Source: Arachnopeziza araneosa (Eukaryota > Ascomycota > Leotiomycetes > Helotiales > Arachnopezizaceae). From it: a DNA stretch of 64,000 nt. The stretch spans positions 23,462-87,461 of the forward strand of contig QYAI01000118.1 in the NCBI GenBank assembly GCA_003988855.1, in the 5' to 3' direction. This document shows positions 35,074 through 46,809 of this stretch, in pieces (the stretch's first letter is position 1; every line of letters begins with the position of its first letter). The notes below the pieces were generated by a model, which saw only the letters and a program-made list of their open reading frames with translations, did no database searches and was not told the origin of the DNA. The position numbers and the translations under genes are program-made.

Positions 35074-36333
35074 TTACCCAGGTGGGAAGCGAAAAAATAT
35101 TTTGATGCAGTGGAGAGGGGGGGCTGCGCAAATAACATCAAGGCGTTTCGTCATTCGTAAAAGATATTCGACGACGTCGGTGAAGATCTCTTTGACTGAA
35201 ACATTGTAGTCGACATAAAATTGAGAGCGCTCATGGACTGTTAAAAGTCCTAAGATTGCGAAAACCCTATCTCTTGGCTCAGCACATAATTTATCCCTAT
35301 GGAATAGCAAGGTTTTTAGTAAACTCGTTGAGTCGTTTGGATGACAAATATCTGTCATGTTTGAAGGCCCGAGATCACATAGGACTGTGAGCCAGAAGTT
35401 ATGACTTAATGTGACATCATTGGGAAATGTTCTCATTAGCCTATATATCATCAGAATTAGTGATTTCCATTTATTGGCGGCCAGGAAGGCTACTCGCAGC
35501 TTCAAGAGCTGTAAGATAAGTTCTAAGGCAATACGCGAGTGCGGATCGTCCTTGGTCATTGACAGCATCCGTCTATCCTACCTTCAAGATTCAATGCTGC
35601 AGAAATATTACTTACTGTCACTCATGCTGCCCCAATACTTCCGGGACGCGACTATAAGACTCCCAGGGCGTAGCATGTGAACCGCAGTAGACTTTCACTG
35701 CCTTAGCGTTTAAGACCTCTTGTACACACCAGAGTCTGTTCCAGTAATCCCGTTCGAATAGTTCCACTGGGGCATGAAAGTGCTCTCGACGATGCGGAGA
35801 AGTAATTAAACTATCAATCGTCTCTGTAGATCTTCCGGGTTCAACTATATCAGCCATAAGACTTAGTGCTTTGCCGCTATCATCTGCGTCAGGTCCAAGC
35901 CAGATTGCCACTTCAAAAGCATTACTGTAAATGTTCGTCATCTTTCGGACTTGGATGCTGCGCTCAGATGAATTCTGTTGATTTATACAGACGGCGTCGG
36001 CCATACGATAGTTGCTAACGTTCCGGATCGCAAACTTTGAAGTGCACCCCATAAACTTCGAGTCACAGGAAAATCATATCCATTCAAGATGATAAGTTGT
36101 GTATCTTCTACATCTCCCCAAGCATATGAGATTGCAATGTATCTTCGGGGACCATTCACGGGAGCGTGTAGCATCTCGCAAGCGATTATACTTGAAGCAT
36201 TCCCGGGCAGGATCCGCAGCAGACGTATTTCATTTTGCGAGGGATTCAGGTCTTGGTAGCGGAAGTTTGTTTCTCCCAACCTTCGTGGTTTTGGGGAAAG
36301 AGATCGATACCATGGCGATAATTGAGACGTCAT
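35074..36333 (-). pseudogene. HET-domain (heterokaryon incompatibility) gene, frameshifted
   Basis: The HET domain is clear: RYIAISYAWGD, then a second frame with DAVCINQQN, RSIQVRKMTNIYSNAFEVAI and YWNRLWCVQEV. The switch between TIVW and DAVCINQQ near 36001 needs one extra base, so a single-base deletion is likely; no intron there keeps the motif. A plausible 60-nt intron (GTATTG to GGTAG, about 35578-35637) links to a downstream exon with the family signature CAEPRDRVFAILGL. A second frame change near 35090-35130 is suggested because SLPTWV, the expected next motif, is in another frame. The protein is also shorter than usual. HET proteins trigger cell death on non-self fusion; this copy is probably inactive. 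Confidence 0.75.
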
Positions 36334-37237
36334 TTGAGAAGCAAATATCTAATAGTAGAAGTGAACAAGAAACAAGGCAGATTGTATCTAGTTGCAGCGA
36401 CGAGAAGATAACATGTAAGGCTGAGAAATATCGGCAAGGTAGCAAGCATAGGTCTAGACTCGCTTGCACATATGGTGGCGTAGATAAGACATTTGGAAGA
36501 AGTTTGAGCGAACGAATTCTACCGTTCTGAGTAACGATAAGCTCGGCTTGTATCGGTAAACGTGAATATATTATATCTAGTACAAAGGATTGATTGCTAA
36601 AGTAATGAATCTTAGTACCTTATAGCGAGGGTGGAATTATAAATAATCTAGCTTAAATGCAAGCATTTTTGAAAGGAAAAGCATGCGAAGTGTCAAGGTA
36701 TTAAGCAAAGGTGAACGAACTTCAAAGAGTTCGAGAAGGTATAGCATCTGAGGTGATTTCTAAATGCGCCGAAGCATGGAATGGAGACGAACTGAAGATG
36801 GGACGAATGAACCAAATGAGTCTAAAAAGAGAGTACTAAGAAACGAAACGACAGGTGTATTTTATATGAAGAGTTTGCTAGCTCTCGACGTATTTTCTTC
36901 GTGCCTTGGCTTTTAGGCAACAGGATCGCTGGTTCGAGACTTTACCCAAGTACACAGACATTGAAAAACATATAAGGCTACATAAATCTTGTTCAGTTTT
37001 AAAAGGATCAAAGCTAAATTTCAGCTGATCGGCTTAAGGTAAAGGAGGAACTCAACTTCGAGGTCTAGATGCTTGCACCGAGCCAGGCCGGTACAAAGTC
37101 TCTGTCAATTCTAGCGAGCTCGAGCTTCCCCAGATTTCGCTTGCAGAAACCACCGAGAAAAAGCGCCAAGCCATCATCGAACCATCAACGCTCGATGTCT
37201 AACCTTATTCATACAACCTCATATAACACAAACCACA
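36334..37237. other. Intergenic between divergent genes
   Basis: Upstream sequence of the HET relic and of the AIM18-like gene. A GGTTCGAGACT at about 36930 resembles a tRNA B box but no cloverleaf forms. Confidence 0.45.
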
Positions 37238-38444
37238 ATGCCTTTACGAATAGCACCTGCAAGAGCATTGAAGCTCCTTCGCCCATCTCAGAATCTATTC
37301 AAAACCCCACAATACCACTTACGTCAATCCAAATTCCGGTCCCTCGCCACCAGAGACACTGCAGAAGCACCCCACAGTTCCCTAGATTCTATTACACAGC
37401 ACCGCCTCGCACATTCTCGACGGGCGCACTATAGACGACGGACGTACTACTCTGCTGCTGGCGTACTCTTTGGAAGTATGTAGTCTGCAATTGCTCCGAA
37501 CTTCCCAGCTAACCATTTTCCTTCTATTAGTGGTAGCTATCTACTTAACCGCCATACAGATTCCTCTCGAGCCCCAAAAACCAATTCAAGCCGATTCTCC
37601 TGCCCGCAAAGACGATCCGCTTGTTGCCCTCGGTCGAGAGCGTAAAGTGGTCATCCAGAGACTAGGCGAGGAGCCTGAAGAACGTCCCGACACTGTTTCG
37701 ACCGGCTCCTCAGCTGTTCCCGAATTTCCTCGAATCTTGGAATTCGGAGACAGCGATCAAGGCGTTGCTGGGAAAGGAGATCTGACGGAATACCAGTTAC
37801 TGGGGCTAGGAGTACGGACGGTCAGTTTCCTACGGGTACAAGTTTATGTGGTGGGGATTTATATCGCAACGGATGATATTGCAGCGCTGCAGAACACCCT
37901 GATCAAGAAGGTGAATGAAGGTGCTAGCACGTTGGTTGCAGGAGAGAAAGATGTTCTCAACGAGATGCTGAGGGATCCGGAGAAGAGTCAGGAAGTGTGG
38001 AGTAGTGTGCTACAAAAAGCAGGACTGAGGACACTGGTGAGGATAGTCCCGGTGAGGAATACGGACTTTGGGCATTTGAGAGACGCTTGGGTCAAAGCAT
38101 TGACGGTTCGCTCGCAATCGGATAGACAACAATTCGGTGATGACGCGTTTGGAAAATCAGTTGGGGATTTTAAGACCATGTTCAATCGCGGTAGTATACC
38201 AAAAGGTAAAGAACTGTTACTGAGCAGAGATAAGAGAGGGAAATTGGTAGCATGGTACGATGACGGAAAGTCGCCGCAGAGATTGGGATCAATCAAGGAT
38301 GAGCGCATCAGTAGGATTCTATGGATGGGATATTTGGCGGGGAAGAATGTGGCTAGTGAGAAAGCTCGGGAGAGTGTCATCGAAGGGATTATGGAGTTCG
38401 TGGAACGGCCAGTTGGTACAGTTGCGGCTCAAGTGCACGTTTGA
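37238..38444 (+). CDS. AIM18: AIM18-like mitochondrial protein, chalcone isomerase fold
   Basis: Exons 37238-37475 and 37531-38444 join over a 55-nt intron to give 383 residues. The N-terminus is rich in Arg, Leu and Ser without acids (MPLRIAPARALKLLRPSQNL), a typical mitochondrial presequence, followed by a TM segment (about 73-90, GVLFG and VVAIYLTAIQI). The chalcone-isomerase-like domain follows (LLGLGVRTVSFLRVQVYVVG, VRIVPVRNTDFGHLRDAW, SILW-type end RISRILWMGYLAGKNVASE). In yeast, Aim18 and Aim46 carry this fold, lie in the inner membrane facing the intermembrane space and can bind haem; flavonoid isomerase activity is not expected. Intact. Confidence 0.9.
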
Positions 38445-38574
38445 TGTACAATATCACTGTATTCCTAACCCACTCCTAACCAGATATGTTGTACCGTATG
38501 AAACTGCATTCATTGTGTGCTATCCATCCCGTAACCCAAACCCATGATATCGTGACGTACAGTTCTATTCTTCT

Positions 38575-38989
38575 TTACAAAGCGCCAGCATCCTTAAGCA
38601 AATCTGGGAGCTCTCCCTTCTTAGCTTGCAAGTCCGAGTTACCACCGATATGGGTCTGCTTGATGAAGATATTCGGGACAGAGTTTTGGCCACTAAGTTC
38701 CTTCAACGCAGCTTGGAGGTCAGCTCCGTCATCTATATCCGCGTTAGCTTTGCCCCTTCATGTTGAGTAATCATGCTTCTACATACCAACTTGATCCAAT
38801 TCGACAGTGTAGAATTTCGCGCCCAATTCCGTCAATGTCGCCTTGGTAGCTCTGCAATGGGGACACCAGGATTTGGAGAAGACAGCTGAGGTACGGGTTA
38901 GCAAAGGGGAAAAGAGTGGCAGAGGGGAAGAACATACCAACGGCATTATCATCGATAATCTGTTGAGCCTTGACTTTAGCAGCGGTCAT
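38575..38989 (-). CDS. Class I (dithiol) glutaredoxin
   Basis: Three exons, 38989-38938, 38885-38787 and 38732-38575, give 102 residues. The active site is CPHC at residues 25-28 (FSKSWCPHCRATK), followed by the TVP-like SVPNIFIKQTHIGG loop that contacts glutathione and the C-terminal GGNSDLQAKK segment. The length equals that of yeast Grx1 and Grx2. It reduces protein and mixed glutathione disulfides in the cytosol. A His in place of the more usual Tyr in CPYC is a mild variation also seen in other fungi. Convergent with the AIM18-like gene, 130 bp apart. Confidence 0.93.
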
Positions 38990-39606
38990 GTTGGGCGAGC
39001 TGACTGAGGAAGTCGTGAAGAGACGGCGTATGAAATAAATGATGGGCGACTGTTTGTGGTTGATGATGGGAGAAGATTATTGATGAAGAGAGAGCTACTC
39101 CTTATATCCCGGGGGAGGAGGGGCAATATTGCCTAGACTGTTCCACGGTAGTTAAATTTATAATGCAGAGCAAAGAGAGTGATGATTGGTGAATCTCCCA
39201 GACGGAAGCCGTCTGGAGCATGACGCAAGATCCCGATGACTAAGGCGGACCGGGGGGTTCATCAGATGGCTGCTTTGCTGGCATGGCTTGGGTCAGCATT
39301 TGGAATTGAACGAGAAGAAGATACGGGAAGGACAAGGTTTGAGTTGGATACGCCTCTTGAGTGATCAGAATTTCATAATAATTTCTTCCATCTGAAAGCG
39401 GATATATGATTCCACAGCTAGACTAACTCTGTCACCATCATCTATTCCAGAAGCTCGCTTCGGACAGACTTCAAGTCCGAGCCAAAAATTGTCCATCTCC
39501 GGGGTCGCCTTACGACCTTCATTCCACCAATATACGTGCACATCCCCGCATAGCACTGCAGCAAAGAGGGTAAGCCAAAGAGACAAAAGACAGGAAATCA
39601 AGCAAG
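38990..39606. other. Divergent promoter region
   Basis: Shared upstream region of the glutaredoxin (minus) and the BAG-domain gene (plus). A 33-codon ORF beginning ATGGCTGCTTTGCTGG at about 39267 could be an upstream ORF or first exon of the BAG gene. CT-rich tract follows. Confidence 0.4.
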
Positions 39607-40707
39607 GTGGCTTCTCCATCCTCCGCCGTGGCTTCTCTTGCCACGCAAGTCCAGCGCCTTCCTGACTCTCTTCAGAGCTACCTTTCCTCTCTTTACTCCA
39701 CCCTTCCCCCTTCCGCGCAGAACGCCATAGTTCAATTCGCTCAGACCACCCATCTCGACAACGTCCCTCCGACTGCCATCCTAGCCTCTGCCCTCCTAGT
39801 CCTCCTAACAGCTTCAATGAGCGCCTGGAGTCGTGCATTCTGGGGTGGAAACACGCCCCGCTTCTCTCCGTTTGGATCCCGCGCATATCCTCCAAATGTG
39901 ACGGAAGACGACTTCTCATATATCACATCATCCGATATCGATCCCAACCGTCCTTCTCCGACGTATGATTCGCAATCCCGCCCCGCGCCTCCCTCGCTTC
40001 AACCAGAAGATGATGTACTCCTAATCAAAAGCAAGGGCATCACATATCCAGTCAAGTTTCCCGCATACAGTATTGGCGATGGCAGGCTGCAGGTCCGGGA
40101 TATCAAGTTGCGGGCGGCGGCCGTGATGGATTTACCTATTGGAGCAGAGAGAGGGATCAAACTTCTTTACAAGGGGCAGCAGTTGAAGGATGATATGAAG
40201 ATGGTTAGAGAATACGGGGTCCGGAACGAAAGCGAGATTCTTTGCATCGTCAGCGAAGTTCCGCCCACCTCAGATGATGAAGATAGTGATGAAGGTGCCT
40301 CTTCCGTCGGCTCTTCGACAAGAAAACGCAACCGCAAGAGCAAGAAGAAAGGCAAGGGCAAGGGTAAAAACAATCCCAACCTCTCTCCCAACGGTGATGT
40401 ACCATCCCGTACGGTTTCACCTTCGCCAGTTCCCAGTACCACTATGGAGAAACTAGAGTCCATTTCAAGACATTTTCATACGAAGATCTTACCCATGTGT
40501 GTACAATACACGGCAGCCCCACCAAGTGACCCCAAGAAGAAGGATTTCGAGCACAAGAGGCTAAGCGAGACAATCATGAATGAAGTGCTTCTCAAGCTGG
40601 ATGCAGTTGAGACGGAGGGAGATGCGGAAGCAAGAGACAAGCGGCGAGGATTAGTGAGAGAGGTTCAAGGTGTATTGAGCGGCTTAGATGCAAAGGTTGC
40701 GGAATAG
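39607..40707 (+). CDS. BAG-domain Hsp70 co-chaperone, membrane-anchored
   Basis: An open frame of 366 codons. Order: N-terminal helix region, one TM segment (about 57-72, TAILASALLVLLTA), disordered Ser/Pro linker, ubiquitin-like domain (about 140-220, VRDIKLRAAAVMDLPIG then IKLLYKGQQLKDD), a basic Lys-rich stretch (RKRNRKSKKKGKGKGK), and a C-terminal BAG domain (LESISRHFHTKILPMCVQY to GLDAKVAE). This is the Snl1/Bag102-like layout; BAG domains bind the Hsp70 ATPase and release ADP. The frame has no ATG before the TM segment: GTG at 39607 sits where a start is expected. The frame opens only after a TAA at 39571, so either a 5' exon or a non-AUG start is used. Confidence 0.85.
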   Translation: MASPSSAVASLATQVQRLPDSLQSYLSSLYSTLPPSAQNAIVQFAQTTHLDNVPPTAILASALLVLLTASMSAWSRAFWGGNTPRFSPFGSRAYPPNVTEDDFSYITSSDIDPNRPSPTYDSQSRPAPPSLQPEDDVLLIKSKGITYPVKFPAYSIGDGRLQVRDIKLRAAAVMDLPIGAERGIKLLYKGQQLKDDMKMVREYGVRNESEILCIVSEVPPTSDDEDSDEGASSVGSSTRKRNRKSKKKGKGKGKNNPNLSPNGDVPSRTVSPSPVPSTTMEKLESISRHFHTKILPMCVQYTAAPPSDPKKKDFEHKRLSETIMNEVLLKLDAVETEGDAEARDKRRGLVREVQGVLSGLDAKVAE

Positions 40708-41729
40708 ATTTCAAGACTTGAAACTTAATCTTGCGTGGGTTCTGTTGTTTAAGCGTCAGGAGAGGCTTTTTATCGGGCATTGCGTTTGATATGTCATATT
40801 TTGAGACGGGGTTCTCTACTCGCATTTGGGTTCAGCATGGCGTTACAGATTGTCAATCGGGTTGAACGGATCCAGCTCTTTTCCGATTCTGTCTTCATTT
40901 TGGGATTCAGACAGGCTGGAGAGGTTCAGTTTAATATGAGATGTATAGCAGATAATGAGCCATCAAGCGTTCCTCTTTCCATTCTCTGGTAGCGATCTAG
41001 GTCTGTTGAAGAGTCATTTCGTTGCCTTTGGAATCAACTTGGAGAAGTAAAAAATGAGGTAATAGGTAGAGAGGACATGGGAGAGTAATGCTGGAGGCTC
41101 AATCATATTGCTTTTCTCGGAAGTTCATTGCGGCTTCAACAGGTGGCTGACACAGGATTCCAAAGCCGGCTTACACGAGGAAGGATGGTTGCGAGGGGAA
41201 GACTCAAGATTATCTCTATCGGGGATAATGCAATAGAGATAGAAGAGGTTCAGAATTAAAATCTTACAAAGTTTTCAGTAAGAAATGAATGTCTCAGCCG
41301 TAAGTCAACAGAAGAGCCAGGGAGCTTACAGGACATGGTAGATGAACAGAGCAACCATTTATGATGAGGGAGAGCCTGCATAGTAACCTCAAAATGCAAC
41401 TACTCGCTACAGCTTCGTAAAACATTAAGAATTAAGCACATTATTGAACATTTCGAGAATATAAGCCGTAAACAAGTTTCTTTCTGAGGTAATGTTCGTC
41501 TCAATAACGCCATTTTCGCGAAAGTGAGGGTTTCAAGCCCTGTGGATCACCTGACTCGGCTATTTGACGCTAGCGAAGCCGCTCACAAATGTGCGAAGAT
41601 TGAATCGCAGCCGAGAAGAATTTCCAAATCAACGACCAATTCGACAACAACATCCACGTCCTCCACCATCTACGAAGGTGCAGGATATCGACAATTCGAT
41701 AACCGTCTGGACGTTGACATAGCGCAGAT
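40708..41729. other. Intergenic, promoter of RPL16
   Basis: 3' flank of the BAG gene and upstream region of the ribosomal protein gene. No RNA gene or repeat recognised. The frames here are short. Confidence 0.5.
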
Positions 41730-42687
41730 ATGTCGACCTTCGAGCCTGTTGTAAGTTTGCCTCGTCGCGGATCCTGGGGACGGAGGGATGAATCATAGGC
41801 ATGGGAGGAAGAAATTCGAGAATGGATGCAGTGGCGTGGCATTGGGAGAGGAATTGATGCTGATGAATTGTTGTTAGATCACGATCGATGGCAAGGGCCA
41901 TCTTCTTGGTCGCCTTGCCAGCACAGTAGCTAAGCAGCTGCTCGAGGGCCAGAAGATCGTAGTTGTCCGCTGCGAGGCCTTGAACATCTCTGGAGAGTTC
42001 TTCCGTGCGAAGCGTATGTTCATTTTCCATCCCTATTTTTTTCAAAATTTTGCAAGCTTGAATTCTAGAGCAATGACTAATACGTCCGATGAACAGTAAA
42101 GTACCACGCCTACCTCCGAAAGATGACCCGTTACAACCCAACCCGAGGAGGTAAGCTCCTCCATCCAGCCCTTGTGCTGAGCCAGCCTTTGTGCTGAGGA
42201 CCTCTGCAGAAGCAAGTCTAATCTATGTGACTGAATAGGTCCTTTCCATTTCCGTGCCCCATCCCGAATCTTCTACAAGACCGTCCGTGGTATGATTCCT
42301 CACAAGACCGCTCGTGGCGCCGCTGCGTTGGAGAGACTCAAGGTCTTCGAGGGTGTTCCACCACCATATGACAAAGTCAAGCGTGTAGTTGTTCCCCAAG
42401 CTTTGAGAGTTCTGAGATTGAAGCCTGGACGAAAGTACTGCACGGTTGGTAGACTGAGTCACGAGGTCGGATGGAAGTATCAAGATGTTGTTGCGAGGTA
42501 TGTCCTTAATTCTGAGAGCTTGGTTTGGATGATACTGACACGGCGCAGACTCGAGGAGAGACGGAAGGTCAAGGGTGCTGCATACTATGCCCGCAAGAAG
42601 GCCGCCCGAAGACAACTGTCTGATGCCCAAAAGAGCGCCAAGGTCGACACCAAGACCCAGAAGCAGCTCGCCGAATACGGCTACTAG
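41730..42687 (+). CDS. RPL16: 60S ribosomal protein L16 (uL13)
   Basis: Five exons, 41730-41750, 41878-42013, 42097-42150, 42239-42497 and 42549-42687, yield 202 residues, the normal fungal length. The first exon codes for only seven residues (MSTFEPV), a usual pattern in ribosomal protein genes. Diagnostic sequences include IDGKGHLLGRLAS, CEALNISGEFFR, KYHAYLRKMTRYNPTRG, GPFHFRAPSRIFYKTVRGM, KVFEGVPPPYDKVKR and the basic tail KGAAYYARKKAAR. It is a core component of the large subunit, homologous to mammalian L13a. Four introns of 51-127 nt, all GT-AG. Fully intact. Confidence 0.97.
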
Positions 42688-44362
42688 ACTTCCCTCCCCT
42701 CCACGCTCTGTTAATCATTTTTCGCATTGCTCTGGGAATTTGTTTGGTTGGGGTTTTCTTCTTTCGCGGCAACGCTTTGTTCTTCCAACCCGGAGGATCC
42801 CAAGGCTGGATGGATGGGCTGAGAAAATTGCCGCTCTGGCATGGGGGGTGTGGGCTCGGGCATTGCATAAGCGGTTATGACTGGATGAGAACTTGCTATG
42901 TATAAGCTTTCGTCGAGCATGCCACCCAAAGGAATGAAATCCGAATAAGAACAACAGAGATTTAGTGGACAGAGTGATTGTGGTACTAATGAGATGATGA
43001 ATCTTGAGTGTGTTGTTTTCTTCAATTTATACTTCGACAAGAGCTCTGAAAAGCCTCCCAGAGTCCAGAGTAAGTTCCTCAATAGCTGGCCTTTGATAAC
43101 CACCTTGCAGTCTCAAATATTTTCTCCTTTTACTTCAACTATCCAATTGCCCTCTTTACCAGGCAGTACTCATACCAGCGTATCCCAAGCTTTTACTGAA
43201 CTCACAATCTGCTAATTTTGAAACCAAAAAATAACAGGATCTCAACCTCGTCTGATGAAGACAAATATATTTTCAAGTTTTTCCTTCCATAAGAGTAAGA
43301 GTGCAGCAATGCGTGGCCATTCTCTAAGTAACATACCAATCATCTCCCCACTTCGGTACCTTATATCCCATCCTCCTGGTTCCAAACTCGTTAATATTCA
43401 CCTCAATATCTACTTCTCATTGTGGAAGTGCAACCAATTTCAGGTGCAGCACTGAGAGCGGGATTGGGTCATCGAAGGCTGGATCGTACGGTACGTTCCA
43501 GATATGGTTGCGAGCGCGACTGATGATGCGAGTTGAAAATGTGATCTGGTCATTTATTTGGTGAGATGCTCTGGATGGGTTGTGCTTTTTGGTGACCTTG
43601 TACATCGAGGTTGGTGTTGGTGTTTGTGGTGGAGGGACTGGTGGAAAGGAGGGAATTGGAGGAGGAAGAGGTTACTCTGTTGAGTGAAGAGAGGATATGA
43701 CCTCTTTAATTCTTCTGACGGTTCGAGGAGGAGGAGGAGCAGAGGTCGGTGATGTTTTGGGTGTATTATTCGGTAACTGTGGCATCCTTGGGGCATTGCC
43801 GTGTTGGAACAGAGGAATGGTGGATTTATGTTGTTATCAATTGTGAAGTCTCTCAAACACCGAGGTTTGTAAAAGTTCAGGAATTTAAATGTCTCCATTC
43901 AAATTGGTTATCCAAGTGGATTGATCTTTGTCAATTACTTCTGCCCATATAGAGATTATACTCGAGTACCAACGTACCTAGGCACTCCGATGAGCGCTCC
44001 CTTGTCCCGAACCAACCGAACGGGCCCGAGGGCGGAAGCGTCCCGCGCTAAAACTTCCCCACACTCCAACCGCTAACTAGCGATCGACGACCACTGTCGG
44101 ACTTAAATCAGGAGCTTCCCCATCTAAACTTCTCCCTTTCCTTTGTTTTGGTCGTTTCCATTGTCATTTATAGCTTCTTCCCTCTCCATTACCTAGAATT
44201 GAATATGGGGGCACAATGCACACGACAGAGCTGAACAGAGCCAGGAGGAGATAGAGCTGTGACCCTACCATATTGGAAATTCGTACCATGAGAACTCTGT
44301 AGCGCAGAGCCCAAACATATCAAGACAACTTTATCCTCTCATCTCAGCTTCTCGTCTGCACA
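42688..44362. other. Intergenic with weak minus-strand ORFs
   Basis: 3' flank of RPL16 and promoter of the acyl-CoA synthetase-like gene. On the minus strand, an ATG near 43785 starts a 37-codon Pro/Thr-rich frame (MPQLPNNTPKTSPTSAPPPP), and a 62-codon frame at 43605-43417 (starting MYKVTKKHNPSRAS) lies just downstream. They might be exons of one small gene, but I found no intron that joins them. Confidence 0.35.
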
Positions 44363-46165
44363 ATGTCACCGCCAACCTCCCGCATCGCCGCTATCCTCTC
44401 GCATCTTCTGCCCTCCAACAGCAATAGCAGCAGCTCCCTTCCACCACACATCCACACCCTCTCGCCAACCTCCTTCCTCCCACGAGCTGCCGCAATCGAA
44501 CCAGATGCCCTCGCCATCCACCACATCACTGCCAATGGCAAGACTCTGCGACGCTCGTACATTGAATTCGCAGACCGCGCTCGAGGGCTAGCATACTTCC
44601 TCAAGAAACACCGTTTCAAACGAGTGGGCATACTCGCCACCAACACACCCGCCTTTCTTGAATCCATTTTCGGTGTTGCAGCGGCGGGTGGTATACTCGT
44701 GCCCGTAAACTACAGGTTGAAGACTGAGGATATTACGTATATATTTGGTTTTGCGGAGGTGGATTGCATTATTGTCGATGCCGAGTTTGTACCTCTGCTC
44801 GGACTGTTCAGGGAGGCAAATCCCAATGTGCCTTTTATAGTTGATACGGACACTGATTCTACAGAAGGGAGTCTGAGTGGACCCTTTGATGAAGCGGTCT
44901 TGGAGGGGTTGAGAGTCGATACTGAATTAGGGGCAAAGGGATGGGAAGGTTTACATGCACAAGCAGACGATGAAGATGCTTGTATTGCCATCCCTTTTAC
45001 ATCTGGTACGACCGCGAGACCAAAAGGAGTGGTCTACACCCATAGAGGCTCTTATCTCGCTGCTCTGGCCAATGTTATTGAGTCTGGCCTCAATATCGAA
45101 GAAGGTTTCGGCGAGCCTTCTCGCAACAGATGCGGTTACCTGTGGACTCTCCCCATGTTCCACGCCATGGGTTGGACTTTCCCCTGGGCCGTGACAGCCG
45201 TACGGGGAACTCATTACTGTCTCCGAAAAATTGATTATCCTCTCATCTGGTCGCTCCTAAAATCCGAGCCAGTCACTCATTTCAACGCCGCCCCAACTGT
45301 CAACACACTTCTCTGTGCCTCGAAAGAAGCATCGAAACTAGAACATCCCGTTCGTGTCACTGTGGCTGCTAGTCCACCTACCGCTCATCTCTTCCGTACG
45401 ATGACGGATCTCAATCTATTGCCTGTGCATGTGTACGGTTTGACAGAGACGTATGGTCCTTTGACGAAAGGATATCACATGCCAGCATGGTCCTCGCTAC
45501 CTTCGAATGAGAAATACGCACATATGGCACGACAAGGACATGGCTTCATCACCAATCTTCCCATTCGCGTCATCAAGTCAGATCAACCGGAAGGTGTTCT
45601 AGTTGATGTAGCGAAAGATGGCAAGGAGATAGGCGAGATTATATTCTTCGGTAATATCTGCGCGAAAGAATATCTTAAGGATAAAGAAGCAACCAAGAAG
45701 ATGTTTGCTGGTGGTGCTTTGCATAGTGGTGATCTGGCCGTCTGGTGGCCTGATGGAAGTGCTCAGATTTTAGACAGGGCAAAAGATATCATTATCTCTG
45801 GTACATTCTCTCTCCTTTCATTTTCCATTCATTACAACTAACCCCATCCTTCAGGTGGCGAAAACATATCCTCCGTGGCCCTCGAATCAATGTTAGTACA
45901 GCACCCTTCCGTCTTGGAAGCCGGCGTTGTCGCAGTCCCTGATTCCCATTGGGGTGAACGACCAAAAGCCTTCATCACAGTCCAAGAAGGCAAGGAATTA
46001 ACCGGTGAACAACTCATCGATTGGGCTAAGAACGAGAGCGGAATTAGTCGATTTATGGTCCCTAGGGAGGTGGAGGTTGTGAAGGATTTGCCTAAAACGA
46101 GTACGGGGAAGGTCAAGAAGAATGTCCTGCGGAAATGGGCAGTGGGCGATTATGAGGAGAAGTAG
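44363..46165 (+). CDS. AMP-binding acyl-CoA synthetase-like enzyme
   Basis: Exons 44363-45800 and 45855-46165 join over a 54-nt intron, giving 582 residues. ANL-superfamily motifs appear in order: P-loop FTSGTTARPKGVVYTH, AAPTVNTLL, adenine-binding VYGLTETYGP, LHSGDLAVWWPDG with the ribose-binding Asp, hinge DRAKDIIISGGENI and the catalytic Lys in TSTGKVKKNVLRKW. Such enzymes activate carboxylic acids to acyl-AMP and then acyl-CoA. The closest resemblance is to plant and fungal acyl-activating enzymes for medium-chain or aromatic acids, but the substrate is not readable. The C-terminus (DYEEK) lacks a PTS1, so peroxisomal import by that route is unlikely. Confidence 0.9.
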
Positions 46166-46809
46166 ATCTGATGTTTGAAGGCGTGAGAGATGTCAAGATG
46201 GTGATAGGAATACGTCGAGATGGATGTCCTATTCTCACATGAGCCGGCCAAAAGCCAATTTACAGGACAAATGAAGCAATTTGATCTCGTCTTTCACCAC
46301 GTTTAACTTTAACATTGAGCTTTTTCTCTCCTCAACCTTCTCACTGTGCCTAATTCCTGGAGATACTCTTTAATCATACGTTTCTCTCATCGCTGGCCGT
46401 AATTCATTGCATTAGTGTCAGTGACTGTCCCCATTCTTCCCTATGCTCAATCCTTATTGATTTAGACTTATTATTAGTTCTGCTCCTCCTTCCCCGCCCT
46501 TTCACACCCCCTCCCATCCCGCCGGCCACTTATCACATTTTCCAAAGAATGATACATAATTCTCTGAAAAGAAACATCCAATACCTAGACATCTCAATCT
46601 CGATATCTCGAAGGCCTAAGAATATTCAAAGACGGATGAGAAGATTCTGGTGCAAAGCTGATAGGTGTTCTGACCGTGGAGGGGGAGTATCTATCTTAAA
46701 AAAAAAAAAAACTACAGATTCACGTCAGCTTTAGCTAGATGTCAAAAGTTATGAGTTCTGAGCGATTATTACATGATGTTATTCTTCATTTAAATGCAAT
46801 AATTATACA
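46166..46809. other. Convergent intergenic region
   Basis: Between the 3' ends of two convergent genes. Contains a 13-base poly-A run near 46698. Nothing else seen. Confidence 0.5.

Noticed and set aside
36880..36960. Possible tRNA gene around GGTTCGAGACT
   Set aside because: Only a partial B box; no acceptor, D or anticodon stems can be paired around it.
39365..39919. 184-codon minus-strand ORF
   Set aside because: It lies antisense to the BAG gene start, has no family features and follows the codon bias of the other strand.
41515..41560. Possible T-arm-like hairpin (GGGTTTCAAGCCC)
   Set aside because: The outer stem pairs fail and there is no cloverleaf.
41570..42141. 170-codon minus-strand ORF over RPL16
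   Set aside because: Antisense shadow of the first exons and introns of the ribosomal gene.
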